From positions 1 through 16,404 of the forward strand of contig CAYJNS010000019.1 in assembly GCA_964371745.1 (NCBI GenBank): a stretch of DNA of 16,404 nucleotides, written 5' to 3'. Below the pieces are notes generated by a model, which was not told the origin of the DNA, made no database searches, and saw only the letters and a list, made by a program, of their open reading frames with translations. Origin of the DNA: CAKOSP01 sp964371745. GTDB lineage: Bacteria > Bacillota_I > Bacilli_A > RF39 > UBA660. A program made the position numbers and the translations under genes. Shown piece by piece: positions 7,998-14,811 of the stretch (the stretch's first letter is position 1; the number at the start of each line of letters is the position of its first letter).

Positions 7998-9772
7998 TGA
8001 AAAAATTAAATTCAAAAGAACTTAGAAAACTATATTTATCTTTTTTTGAAAGTAAAAATCATAAAGTAATCTCATCTGCTTCTTTATTACCTGAAAATGA
8101 TCCAACTGTTTTATTTACTACAGCAGGTATGCATCCTCTTGTGCCGTATTTACTTGGTGAAAAACATCCAGAAGGAACAAAAATCTGTGATGTTCAAAAA
8201 TGTATACGTACTAGTGATATAGATTCAGTAGGTGATTCATCTCATTTAACATTTTTTGAAATGTTAGGTAATTGGTCTTTAGGAGATTATTTTAAAGAAG
8301 ATGCAATTAAATATAGTTATGAATTTTTAACAAGTGATGAATATTTAGGAATACCAAAAGATAGACTTTATTTTTCATGTTTTGAAGGTGACAATGATAC
8401 TCCTAGAGATGAAGAGTCAGCATCTATTTGGAAATCATTAGGTGTAACGGAAGATCATATTTACTATCTACCTAAGAGTGAAAACTTTTGGATACTTGGC
8501 TCAGGTATCGGACCATGTGGACCATGCACTGAAATGTATTATGATACAGGAAAAGAAAAGTGTAGTGATACTTGTGATTTAATGTGCTCTTGTGGGAAGT
8601 ATTTAGAAATTTGGAACGATGTATTTATGGAATATTTTTCAAATGAAGATGGAACGCTTAGCGCTTTAAAACAGCAAAATGTTGATACTGGTATGGGTCT
8701 TGAAAGAACTATTACAGTACTTGGTGGTTATGAATCAGTTTATGATATAGAAGATTTTATGTCTTTAAAAGAAAAAATTGAAGAATTATCTGATAAAAAA
8801 TATAGTGAATATAAAAAAGAATTTCGAATTATAATGGACCATGTTAGAGCTGCTACTTTTATTTTAGCCGATGATAAAAAAATAATTCCAAGTAATGCTG
8901 GAGCGGGTTATGTTTTAAGAAGGCTTATAAGAAGAGCGATACGTAATTTAAGAAAATTAGATATAGAATATGATAAAATTACTAAACTTGCTAAAAAAGT
9001 AAGAAAAGAGTATCGTGAAATATATCCAGAACTTGAAAGAAATAAAGATTATATAAAAAATGAACTTTTAAAGGAAGCAGAAAAATTTTCAAAAACACTT
9101 AAAGATGGAGAAAAACATTTTTATAAAATAATTAAAAATACATCTGATGTTATTTCGGGAGAACATGCTTTTAAATTATTTGATACATTTGGTTATCCTT
9201 TAGAAATGACTATAGAGCTTGCTTTAGAAAATAGTTTAACTGTAGATGTGGAAGGTTTTTATACTAAATTTAAAGAGCACCAAGAAAAATCTAGAACAAT
9301 AGATTCAGGCGCATTTAAAGGAGGTCTTGCAGACACTTCTGAAACATCAGTTAAATATCATACTTTAGCTCATTTACTTCTTGCAACACTTCAAGAAGTT
9401 TATGGTAAAGAAGTTATTCAAAAAGGATGTAACATTAGTTCAGAGAGAATTAGATTTGATTTTAATTTAGACCATAAGTTAACTGATGAAGAAAAAGAAA
9501 GAATTTCTACTAGAGTTAATGAAATGATAAGTACAAGTACTGATGTAATTATTGATGAAATGACTTATGAAAAGGCAAAAGAAAATGGCGCTCATGGAAC
9601 ATTTACTGATAAATATGATTCTTTAGTTAAAGTATATACAATAGGTGATTTATCTAAAGAAATATGTGGAGGGCCACATGTTAAAAATACAAGCGAACTT
9701 GGTAAATTTAAAATTATAAAAGAAGAGTCATCATCTGCTGGGGTAAGACGTATAAAAGCAGTATTAGAATAA
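7997..9772 (+). CDS. alaS: Alanyl-tRNA synthetase, short form lacking the C-terminal (C-Ala/DHHA1) domain
   Basis: Charges tRNA-Ala with alanine in the cytoplasm. The class II catalytic core is present: TVLFTTAGM (37-45), LTFFEMLGNWSLGDYFK (84-100), GPCGPCTEMYYDTG (172-185), DTGMGLERT (230-238) and GAGYVLRRLIRRAIR (302-316). A cysteine cluster C189, C193, C197, C199 sits before KYLEIWNDVFM, as in many AlaRS. The editing domain is complete by motif: HTLAH (455-459) and CGGPH (557-561), with the AGVRRIKAV ending. At 591 residues it stops where full-length AlaRS (about 870-880) continues into the C-Ala oligomerisation and tRNA-binding domain. A terminator follows at once, and the next 150 bases carry no continuation, so this looks like a natural short form. 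Motif 2 differs from the common sequence (KCIRTSDIDSVGDSS), so it is a divergent subfamily. Start: ATG at 7997 with GGAGG in the end of the upstream gene. Confidence 0.93.
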   Translation: MKKLNSKELRKLYLSFFESKNHKVISSASLLPENDPTVLFTTAGMHPLVPYLLGEKHPEGTKICDVQKCIRTSDIDSVGDSSHLTFFEMLGNWSLGDYFKEDAIKYSYEFLTSDEYLGIPKDRLYFSCFEGDNDTPRDEESASIWKSLGVTEDHIYYLPKSENFWILGSGIGPCGPCTEMYYDTGKEKCSDTCDLMCSCGKYLEIWNDVFMEYFSNEDGTLSALKQQNVDTGMGLERTITVLGGYESVYDIEDFMSLKEKIEELSDKKYSEYKKEFRIIMDHVRAATFILADDKKIIPSNAGAGYVLRRLIRRAIRNLRKLDIEYDKITKLAKKVRKEYREIYPELERNKDYIKNELLKEAEKFSKTLKDGEKHFYKIIKNTSDVISGEHAFKLFDTFGYPLEMTIELALENSLTVDVEGFYTKFKEHQEKSRTIDSGAFKGGLADTSETSVKYHTLAHLLLATLQEVYGKEVIQKGCNISSERIRFDFNLDHKLTDEEKERISTRVNEMISTSTDVIIDEMTYEKAKENGAHGTFTDKYDSLVKVYTIGDLSKEICGGPHVKNTSELGKFKIIKEESSSAGVRRIKAVLE

Positions 9773-9796
9773 ACTATCAATTTGATAGTTTTTTTT
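9771..9796 (+). terminator. Rho-independent terminator after alaS
   Basis: AAACTATC (9771-9778) pairs GATAGTTT (9784-9791) around an AATTT loop, followed by a T run to 9796. The left arm overlaps the alaS stop codon. Confidence 0.85.
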
Positions 9797-9821
9797 AATT
9801 TAGCCTAAATTATTGTGCTTT

Positions 9822-9866
9822 AGGGAGTAAAATATTAAAATTCATAGATGAAATTTAATACTCCTT
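9822..9866. repeat. Bulged inverted repeat of unknown role upstream of the ABC promoter
   Basis: AGGGAGTA (9822-9829) pairs TACTCCTT (9859-9866) with one G-U. An inner arm TTAAAATTC (9835-9843) pairs GAAATTTAA (9850-9858) with one mismatch. The 5' side has a five-base bulge (9830-9834) and the tip loop is ATAGAT (9844-9849). No clean T run follows, and the ABC promoter lies downstream, so it is neither an obvious terminator nor a leader of that mRNA. It could be a second weak terminator, an operator or a short mobile-element relic. Confidence 0.5.
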
Positions 9867-9936
9867 TAATGAATTATTAATTTTGTCAATTTGCATAAAA
9901 ATTAAATTTATAGTATTTTATAAGTAAGCTTATTTA

Positions 9937-9957
9937 TGTTATAATATTATTAGGAGG
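9937..9957 (+). promoter_or_regulatory. Extended -10 promoter and ribosome-binding site of the ABC operon
   Basis: TGTTATAAT (9937-9945) is an extended -10; the -35 region is weak (TTTATA at 9917-9922, spacer 17). The predicted +1 at 9952 is the first A of the AGGAGG ribosome-binding site (9952-9957), leaving a leader of only ten bases before the ATG at 9962. Confidence 0.65.
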
Positions 9958-9961
9958 AAAC

Positions 9962-10852
9962 ATGAAAACAATTTTAAAGTGTGAAGATGTCAAGAAAAAA
10001 TTTGGTAAAAAAGAAATTTTAAAAGGCATTAATTTAGAAATTAATGAAGGAGATATATTAGCGTTTATTGGACCTAATGGGGCTGGTAAAACTACTACTA
10101 TAAAATTAATATTAGGACTTCAATCAATTACTAGTGGTACTATTAAAGTTAATGGTTATAATATAGAAAAAGATTTTGTTAAAGCTATATCAAAAGTAGG
10201 TGCTATAGTTGAAAATCCAGATTCATATATGTATTTATCAGGTAAGGATAATTTAAAATTACTTAAAAATAGTTATACAGGAATTACTAATAAAGATGTA
10301 GATGATGTTATTAAATTAGTTGGGCTTCAAAATAGAATAAAAGATAAGGTAAGTAAATATTCTTTAGGTATGAGACAAAGATTAGGTATAGCTAAAGCGT
10401 TACTTGCAAAACCTAATTTATTAATTCTTGATGAACCTACTAATGGGTTGGATCCAGAAGGTATTAGAGATTTACGAAAACTTTTAAAAAAACTAGCTAG
10501 TGATGGTATTGGTATTTTAATATCAAGTCATAATTTATCAGAACTAGAAAGTTTTTGTAATAAAATATGTATTATTAATAAAGGTCAAATTATTGAAACC
10601 AGTGATGTAAAAGAATTTAAAAAGGTAAGCAATAAATACTATATTAGAGTTGATAGTACTAAAAAAGTTAAATTCGATAATATATCTTCTTTAACTGAAA
10701 ATTCATTTATACTTGAAATAAGTGAAGAAGAAATACCAAATATAATTAAGAAACTAGTTGAAAAAGATATTAAAATTTATGAAGTTACCGAATATAAAAT
10801 ATCTTTAGAAGAAGCATTTTTAAATAAAACTGGAGGTGAGTCAATTGATTAA
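9962..10852 (+). CDS. ABC transporter ATP-binding protein (BcrA-like exporter family)
   Basis: The 296-residue ATPase of a two-gene ABC-2 exporter. Walker A is GPNGAGKTT (37-45), the signature is YSLGMRQRLG (133-142), Walker B is LLILDEP (153-159), and H190 in ISSH is the switch histidine. The Q-loop position carries glutamate in AIVENPDSY (81-89), as is common in bacitracin/lantibiotic-resistance-type ATPases such as BcrA. The last 80 or so residues are an accessory domain typical of this group. The consensus AGGAGG four bases before the ATG supports the start. The permease gene overlaps the 3' end by eight bases, so expression is coupled. The substrate is not visible; antimicrobial-peptide or lipid export is a family-level guess only. 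Confidence 0.92.
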   Translation: MKTILKCEDVKKKFGKKEILKGINLEINEGDILAFIGPNGAGKTTTIKLILGLQSITSGTIKVNGYNIEKDFVKAISKVGAIVENPDSYMYLSGKDNLKLLKNSYTGITNKDVDDVIKLVGLQNRIKDKVSKYSLGMRQRLGIAKALLAKPNLLILDEPTNGLDPEGIRDLRKLLKKLASDGIGILISSHNLSELESFCNKICIINKGQIIETSDVKEFKKVSNKYYIRVDSTKKVKFDNISSLTENSFILEISEEEIPNIIKKLVEKDIKIYEVTEYKISLEEAFLNKTGGESID

Positions 10853-12299
10853 ATTAGTATTAAATGAATTATTCAAAATAATAAAAAAGAAAAGTACATT
10901 TATCTTTTTAGGGGTAGTACTATTAATAATTGGGTTAATTACTCTAACTATTTCTATAGATAACGTATTTTATGATAGTTATTCTGACACAGAATACTAT
11001 GAAAGTAATTTAAATGAAATAAATACTTTACTAAGTGAAATGGAAAAAGATTCTTTAGAATACAATCTTAAGTTAGCTGATAAAGAGATGTTTGAACTTG
11101 CGCTTAATACACCGGATATTACTAAAGAATATATTAATGATTTAATATTTACACACTATCATAATGCTGCATATGATTATTATAATGCTCTTTATTATGA
11201 ACAAGATGAAGAGATAGATAAGTTTCTTGATCTAAAAAATGAAATCCAAACTGCGGTAGAGGAAAATGATTATAAATATTATTTAAATATAGTAATAGAT
11301 GATAAATCTAAAGATGTTGAAGCTGCAAAAATGATTTTAAGCGATTCTATAGATGAAACGGAAAAAAAAGAGTTAGAGATTAGTATTAAGTCTAATGAAA
11401 AGTTAATTGAAATATATGAATATAGGATGAATAATAGTATTGCATATGATTATGGATATTATGATGAAAAATTATTAGAGTTAGAATGGAATGTAAATAA
11501 TTATTATGATTTAGAGTTAAATGATAATAGAAATAAGGCTGAAGAAGATGAGTTTCAACAATTATCAAAAATATTTTTATTAAATGAAAAAATTCTAGAA
11601 GATAAAAACACTTCAATGAAATATGATTCATTAAATTATTTGATTCAAGACTTTTTCACTAATTATGGAATATTACTACTTATATTTGTAATCTTTATAT
11701 CGGGCGGAATCTTGTCACAAGAGTTTAGTAAAGGAACAATTAAAACATTATTAATTATGCCTTATTCAAGAAGCAAAATATTACTGAGTAAATATATTAC
11801 TACAGTTAAAATTATATTTATAACAGTTATAATAATGGTGTTATTTCAAATATTAATTGGCGGTTTACTTTTAGGCTTTGATTCACTCTCATCAAGTGTA
11901 CTAGTTTATAATAGTGAAAGTTATTCAGTTATGGAATATAATATATTTACTTATTTACTAATAAATTTAGTTGCATTTTTACCATATGTATTAATATTTA
12001 GTGCATTAGCCTTTATGCTTTCTGTGCTTATTCCATCAAGTGCATTTGCAATTACAATTCCGATTGTAGCCTCTATTGGCGCTGATATTATTAATATGAT
12101 TGCAATTGATTTTAATGTTGAAATATTAAAATATTTTATTTCATTAAACTGGGATTTTAGATATTTCTTATTTAATGGAGAACATCCATTTAATGGTATA
12201 ACCTTTACACACTCTTTAATTGTATATTTATGTTGGTTTATTCCATTAATTATTATAAGTTTTATTGTTTTTAAGAAAAAAAATATTAAAAATTCGTAA
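10845..12299 (+). CDS. ABC-2 type transporter permease with large extracytoplasmic domain
   Basis: The membrane partner of the preceding ATPase, 484 residues. A short basic N-terminus (LNELFKIIKKKS) leads into helix 1 (about 15-37). A 230-residue hydrophilic, acidic, tyrosine-rich segment with coiled-coil character follows and should lie outside the membrane. About five more helices come near 272-290, 320-345, 365-395, 400-420 and 455-476. The block GGILSQEFSKGTIKTLL (about 287-303) is the characteristic ABC-2/BcrB-like motif. I choose the TTG at 10845, eight bases after GGAGG (10832-10836). An in-frame GTG at 10836 overlaps that ribosome-binding site and would leave none of its own. The gene is translationally coupled to the ATPase by an eight-base overlap. 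The substrate is unknown. Confidence 0.85.
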   Translation: MIKLVLNELFKIIKKKSTFIFLGVVLLIIGLITLTISIDNVFYDSYSDTEYYESNLNEINTLLSEMEKDSLEYNLKLADKEMFELALNTPDITKEYINDLIFTHYHNAAYDYYNALYYEQDEEIDKFLDLKNEIQTAVEENDYKYYLNIVIDDKSKDVEAAKMILSDSIDETEKKELEISIKSNEKLIEIYEYRMNNSIAYDYGYYDEKLLELEWNVNNYYDLELNDNRNKAEEDEFQQLSKIFLLNEKILEDKNTSMKYDSLNYLIQDFFTNYGILLLIFVIFISGGILSQEFSKGTIKTLLIMPYSRSKILLSKYITTVKIIFITVIIMVLFQILIGGLLLGFDSLSSSVLVYNSESYSVMEYNIFTYLLINLVAFLPYVLIFSALAFMLSVLIPSSAFAITIPIVASIGADIINMIAIDFNVEILKYFISLNWDFRYFLFNGEHPFNGITFTHSLIVYLCWFIPLIIISFIVFKKKNIKNS

Positions 12300-12303
12300 A
12301 TGG

Positions 12304-12319
12304 TGGTATACTATATATA
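12304..12319 (+). promoter_or_regulatory. Extended -10 promoter of the deacetylase; predicted leaderless start
   Basis: TGGTATACT (12304-12312) is an extended -10 with no good -35 (weak TTAAAA at 12286-12291). Taking the last -10 base as -7 gives +1 at 12319, the A of the ATG. No Shine-Dalgarno is present; the ATG follows the -10 directly through ATATAT. Confidence 0.65.
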
Positions 12320-13491
12320 TGAACAAAGTTAAAAGAAAAATAAATAAACACAAAAAAAATATGGAAAAAGTGGTATTTACATTAATATCACTTTTAATGT
12401 TTGTAATAGTTATAATACCAATTTTTGCAATAGTTGTTAATATGCCTGTATCATATAGTGCAGAACCAAAAGAAATAGTTTCTACAGAAAAAATCACTAA
12501 TGAAATTGTAACTGACTATAGTAGTGCAACTGACGAATATAGTTATTTGATAAAAAATGCTATATTTAATGATTTAACTAATGATAAATTAAATACGGAT
12601 TTAGCAAGTGTTTTAAATCCAGAATATATTAATCCATTTACAGAAAAACTAGTGGAATTATTGTATTTGAAATACCCAATGTTTATAGTTTCGGAGTTGT
12701 TAAAAGAAAATATTGTAATAGAATATAGTTTTTATAAAGAATTTTTATTAATTAAATTTACTAATCATATATATGAAGAAAATGAATTTGATTTAAGAAT
12801 TTATTATAATGAAATTAAAGATTTTCATAATTTAGATGTCGATATAACTTTAGAATATCAAAACGAAAATGGTTTTGAATATGATCCAAAGAAAAAAACA
12901 GTAGCAATAACATTTGATGATGGACCATCATCAAAATATACCCTAGATGTAATTAATACACTTAGTATCAATAAAGCAAGGGCAACGTTTTATATGTTAG
13001 GGCTAAGCATAGAAAATAATTATGATATAGTAAAAGCAGTATATGATAGTGGTAATGAAATTGGAAATCATGGTTATACCCATACTAATTTCGAGCGTAT
13101 GGAATATGATGAAATAAATAAAGAAATAGCAGATACTAATGAAATGATTTATTCAATTACAGGGGAGTATGCAACCCAAGTTAGACCTCCTTATGGAAGT
13201 TATAGTCAAGATATAAAAGAAAATATTAATTATCAATTTGTACTTTGGAGTGTAGATACTGATGATTGGAAAACGAAAAATACTGATAAAATAGTTAACC
13301 ATGTTTTTGAATATGTTGAAGACGGCGCTATAATTTTGATGCATGATATATTTAGTGCAAGTAATGAAGCATTAAAAATAATCCTCCCAGAATTATATCT
13401 AAGAGGATATCAAGTTGTTGATGTAACAACACTTGCTACACTTAAAGGTGCAAGTTTAGAAAATAATAAAAGTTATCGTAGTTTTGAATAA
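12319..13491 (+). CDS. Membrane-anchored polysaccharide (peptidoglycan) deacetylase, NodB domain
   Basis: A 390-residue protein with a strongly basic N-terminus, one transmembrane helix (about 17-41), an extracellular linker of about 150 residues and a C-terminal carbohydrate esterase 4 (NodB) domain. The catalytic motifs are complete: TFDDGP (198-203; D200 base, D201 metal), HGYTH (251-255; H251, H255 metal), RPPYGS (289-294), DTDDW (313-317) and LMHD (340-343). Family members remove N-acetyl groups from peptidoglycan or related glycans, often giving lysozyme resistance; the substrate here is not known. The start at 12319 fits the promoter and gives a normal basic membrane anchor; the longer frame from 12265 begins inside the permease gene without a ribosome-binding site. 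M15 is an alternative start, also without a ribosome-binding site. It follows the ABC pair and ends one base from a convergent gene. Confidence 0.88.
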   Translation: MNKVKRKINKHKKNMEKVVFTLISLLMFVIVIIPIFAIVVNMPVSYSAEPKEIVSTEKITNEIVTDYSSATDEYSYLIKNAIFNDLTNDKLNTDLASVLNPEYINPFTEKLVELLYLKYPMFIVSELLKENIVIEYSFYKEFLLIKFTNHIYEENEFDLRIYYNEIKDFHNLDVDITLEYQNENGFEYDPKKKTVAITFDDGPSSKYTLDVINTLSINKARATFYMLGLSIENNYDIVKAVYDSGNEIGNHGYTHTNFERMEYDEINKEIADTNEMIYSITGEYATQVRPPYGSYSQDIKENINYQFVLWSVDTDDWKTKNTDKIVNHVFEYVEDGAIILMHDIFSASNEALKIILPELYLRGYQVVDVTTLATLKGASLENNKSYRSFE

Positions 13492-13502
13492 ACTACTTTT
13501 TT
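13478..13502 (+). terminator. Terminator embedded in the deacetylase 3' end
   Basis: GTAGTTT (13478-13484) pairs AAACTAC (13490-13496) around TGAAT, then six T residues (13497-13502). The hairpin contains the deacetylase stop codon, and its right arm covers the stop of the convergent small gene. On the minus strand the downstream T content is weak, so it should work mainly for plus-strand transcripts. Confidence 0.75.
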
Positions 13503-13786
13503 ATTGCATAATTATTATAAGTTTTATTACTGACTTTAAAATAACCAATAATAAAAATTATAGATGCTATAAACACAGTGATTGCTATTGTATATATCCA
13601 AATGCTGTTAATAGTAGTATAGTTATCTATAAAAAGATAAATTGAGTAAATAAAAGCTATAACTCCAAAAATTAATACTCTAGTAATTCTTTTTTTAAAT
13701 AATTTGCCTTCATCAGTATTAAAAAATTTAGTTCTTAATTCCTTTTTTTCTTCTTTAGTCATTCTTTGATATTTATTTTTTAACAT
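13493..13786 (-). CDS. Small membrane protein of unknown function (97 aa)
   Basis: Not recognised. A charged N-terminal segment (residues 1-35, rich in K, R and E, MTKEEKKELRTKF) is followed by two hydrophobic helices (about 36-54 and 61-82) and a short basic tail, consistent with a two-pass membrane protein with both ends in the cytoplasm. A GAGGG ribosome-binding site is seven bases before the ATG. A minus-strand promoter fits well: TTGCAA (13828-13833), a 17-base spacer, and TAAAAT (13805-13810 on the minus strand). This supports a real gene. It is convergent with the deacetylase, with one base between stop codons, and divergent from tRNA-Lys. It ends with TAG. Confidence 0.75.
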   Translation of the reverse strand: MLKNKYQRMTKEEKKELRTKFFNTDEGKLFKKRITRVLIFGVIAFIYSIYLFIDNYTTINSIWIYTIAITVFIASIIFIIGYFKVSNKTYNNYAIKK

Positions 13787-13797
13787 ATTTCATCCCT

Positions 13798-13833
13798 CGT
13801 ATAAATTTTAACATTAATATTTAAAATTTGCAA
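13798..13833 (-). promoter_or_regulatory. Minus-strand promoter of the 97-aa membrane protein
   Basis: Reading on the minus strand: TTGCAA (13833-13828), a 17-base spacer ending in TGT, and TAAAAT (13810-13805). The predicted +1 at 13798 is the first base of the GAGGG ribosome-binding site, giving a 12-base leader. It overlaps the tRNA-Lys promoter region. Confidence 0.65.
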
Positions 13834-13855
13834 ATGTTGTGCTATAATACAAAGT
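13820..13855 (+). promoter_or_regulatory. Promoter of tRNA-Lys
   Basis: The extended -10 TGCTATAAT (13840-13848) has a weak -35 TTTAAA (13820-13825) 17 bases upstream. The predicted +1 at about 13855 is five bases before the tRNA. Confidence 0.65.
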
Positions 13856-13859
13856 AAGT

Positions 13860-13935
13860 GGACCGTTAGCTCAGTTGGTAGAGCAACTGACTCTTAATCA
13901 GTGGGTCTAGGGTTCAAGTCCCTAACGGTCCACCA
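13860..13935 (+). tRNA. tRNA-Lys(CTT)
   Basis: Acceptor GGACCGT pairs ACGGTCC, with an encoded CCA at 13933-13935. The anticodon stem ACTGA/TCAGT closes the loop CTCTTAA, anticodon CTT (reads AAG). The T-arm is AGGG-TTCAAGT-CCCT. All four stems form. The start codon of a zinc-ribbon protein lies 22 bases after the CCA. Confidence 0.97.
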
Positions 13936-13957
13936 TTTTTTTTAAGGTGGTAGTATT

Positions 13958-14464
13958 ATGTATTGTGGTGAATGTGGAAAAAAATTAAAAGAAGGTGCTT
14001 TATTTTGTGGCAATTGTGGTCACAAAATAGAATCAATAAAAGAGCCAATAAAAGTTACTAAAAAAGCTAGTAAAAACTCATCTAAATTAATCCTATTAAT
14101 TGTCGGCGGAGTAAGTTTATTAGCTATTGTTGGAATAGTATTTTTAATTATCTTTTTTAACAGTAAAAAAGAGTTGGAAGCACAATTATTAAGAGATTGG
14201 AGTAGAGTAGAGTACTCCGATAGTACATATTATACTTTGGAATTAGATTTTACAAATAGCACTATAGAATATAATTTTATTAGCACATATTCATTTTTAA
14301 ATACAACAATCGAAACTTATGATTACGAAGTAATAAGCGGCAATAAAATATTAGTAGATGGTTATCGTGAATTTACAATCGAATTGAACGACGATAAAAC
14401 TATGATGACTATGACACCTGCAATAACAAATACTGATTCTCTTGAATTTTGGTATATTCATTAA
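13958..14464 (+). CDS. Zinc-ribbon, single-pass membrane protein of unknown function
   Basis: 168 residues. The N-terminus is a short zinc ribbon with C3, C6, C17 and C20 (MYCGECG and LFCGNCG), then a lysine-rich linker, one transmembrane helix (about 43-67) and a roughly 100-residue domain predicted outside the membrane, rich in beta-prone S/T/Y sequence. Zinc ribbon plus one helix plus extracytoplasmic domain is a common architecture in Firmicutes, without a general function. AAGGTGG seven bases before the ATG supports the start. It lies 22 bases downstream of tRNA-Lys with no promoter of its own between them, so it may be read on the tRNA transcript. The eight-T run after the CCA (13936-13943) may reduce read-through. 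No terminator is visible after it. Confidence 0.85.
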   Translation: MYCGECGKKLKEGALFCGNCGHKIESIKEPIKVTKKASKNSSKLILLIVGGVSLLAIVGIVFLIIFFNSKKELEAQLLRDWSRVEYSDSTYYTLELDFTNSTIEYNFISTYSFLNTTIETYDYEVISGNKILVDGYREFTIELNDDKTMMTMTPAITNTDSLEFWYIH

Positions 14465-14506
14465 AATGCATTTATAGTAAAAAGTTAAAAAAATATAAAA
14501 AAAGTA

Positions 14507-14542
14507 TTGCAAAATTCAGCAAAATAAGGTAAAATGTAATAG
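14507..14542 (+). promoter_or_regulatory. Promoter of the tRNA-Ile/tRNA-Glu operon
   Basis: TTGCAA (14507-14512), a 17-base spacer, and TAAAAT (14530-14535). The predicted +1 at about 14542 is 14 bases before the first tRNA. Confidence 0.75.
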
Positions 14543-14555
14543 CAGTCAAAAAAAT

Positions 14556-14632
14556 GGGCTTGTAGCTCAGGTGGTTAGAGCGCACGTCTGATAAGCGTGA
14601 GGTCGGAGGTTCAAGTCCTCCCAGGCCCACCA
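14556..14632 (+). tRNA. tRNA-Ile(GAT)
   Basis: Acceptor GGGCTTG pairs CAGGCCC with one G-U, and CCA is encoded. The anticodon stem CACGT/GCGTG closes the loop CTGATAA, anticodon GAT (reads ATC and ATT). The T-arm GGAGG-TTCAAGT-CCTCC is intact. First of a two-tRNA transcript. Confidence 0.97.
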
Positions 14633-14640
14633 TTTTTGAT

Positions 14641-14716
14641 GGCCCGTTGGTGAAATGGTTAACACACATGCCTTTCACGCATGCATTCACGGGTTCGAAC
14701 CCCGTACGGGTCACCA
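14641..14716 (+). tRNA. tRNA-Glu(TTC)
   Basis: Acceptor GGCCCGT pairs ACGGGTC with one G-U, and CCA is encoded. The anticodon stem CATGC/GCATG closes CTTTCAC, anticodon TTC. The T-arm CGGG-TTCGAAC-CCCG is intact. It lies eight bases after tRNA-Ile, just before a strong terminator. Confidence 0.97.
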
Positions 14717-14725
14717 TTGTAAATT

Positions 14726-14751
14726 AAAGTTCATTTTGAACTTTTTTTTTT
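14726..14751 (+). terminator. Rho-independent terminator of the tRNA operon
   Basis: AAAGTTCA (14726-14733) pairs TGAACTTT (14737-14744) around a TTT loop, and the T run continues to 14751. Confidence 0.9.
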
Positions 14752-14759
14752 ACTTAAAA

Positions 14760-14795
14760 TTGCATTTTTGATTGGAATGGTTTATAATAAATTTA
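14760..14795 (+). promoter_or_regulatory. Promoter of the AI-2E-family gene
   Basis: TTGCAT (14760-14765), a 17-base spacer, and TATAAT (14783-14788). The predicted +1 at about 14795 gives a 17-base leader carrying the AGAGGG ribosome-binding site. Confidence 0.8.
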
Positions 14796-14811
14796 GAAAA
14801 GAGGGATTGAG

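Noticed and set aside
10836..10844. GTG start for the permease
   Set aside because: The GTG overlaps the GGAGG ribosome-binding site; the TTG at 10845 has correct spacing to it.
11392..11631. Minus-strand open frame rich in H, Y, L and I inside the permease
   Set aside because: Shadow of the AT-rich permease coding strand; no ribosome-binding site, no domain and low-complexity composition.
12265..12318. Upstream start extending the deacetylase by 18 residues
   Set aside because: It would lie inside the permease gene, without a ribosome-binding site and upstream of the extended -10 promoter.
14472..14717. Minus-strand open frame of 81 codons containing GLEPPTSRLSDVRSNHLSYKP-type sequence
   Set aside because: It is antisense to tRNA-Ile and tRNA-Glu. 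This peptide is a well-known artefact of translating the reverse strand of tRNA genes. Listed tRNAs explain the region.
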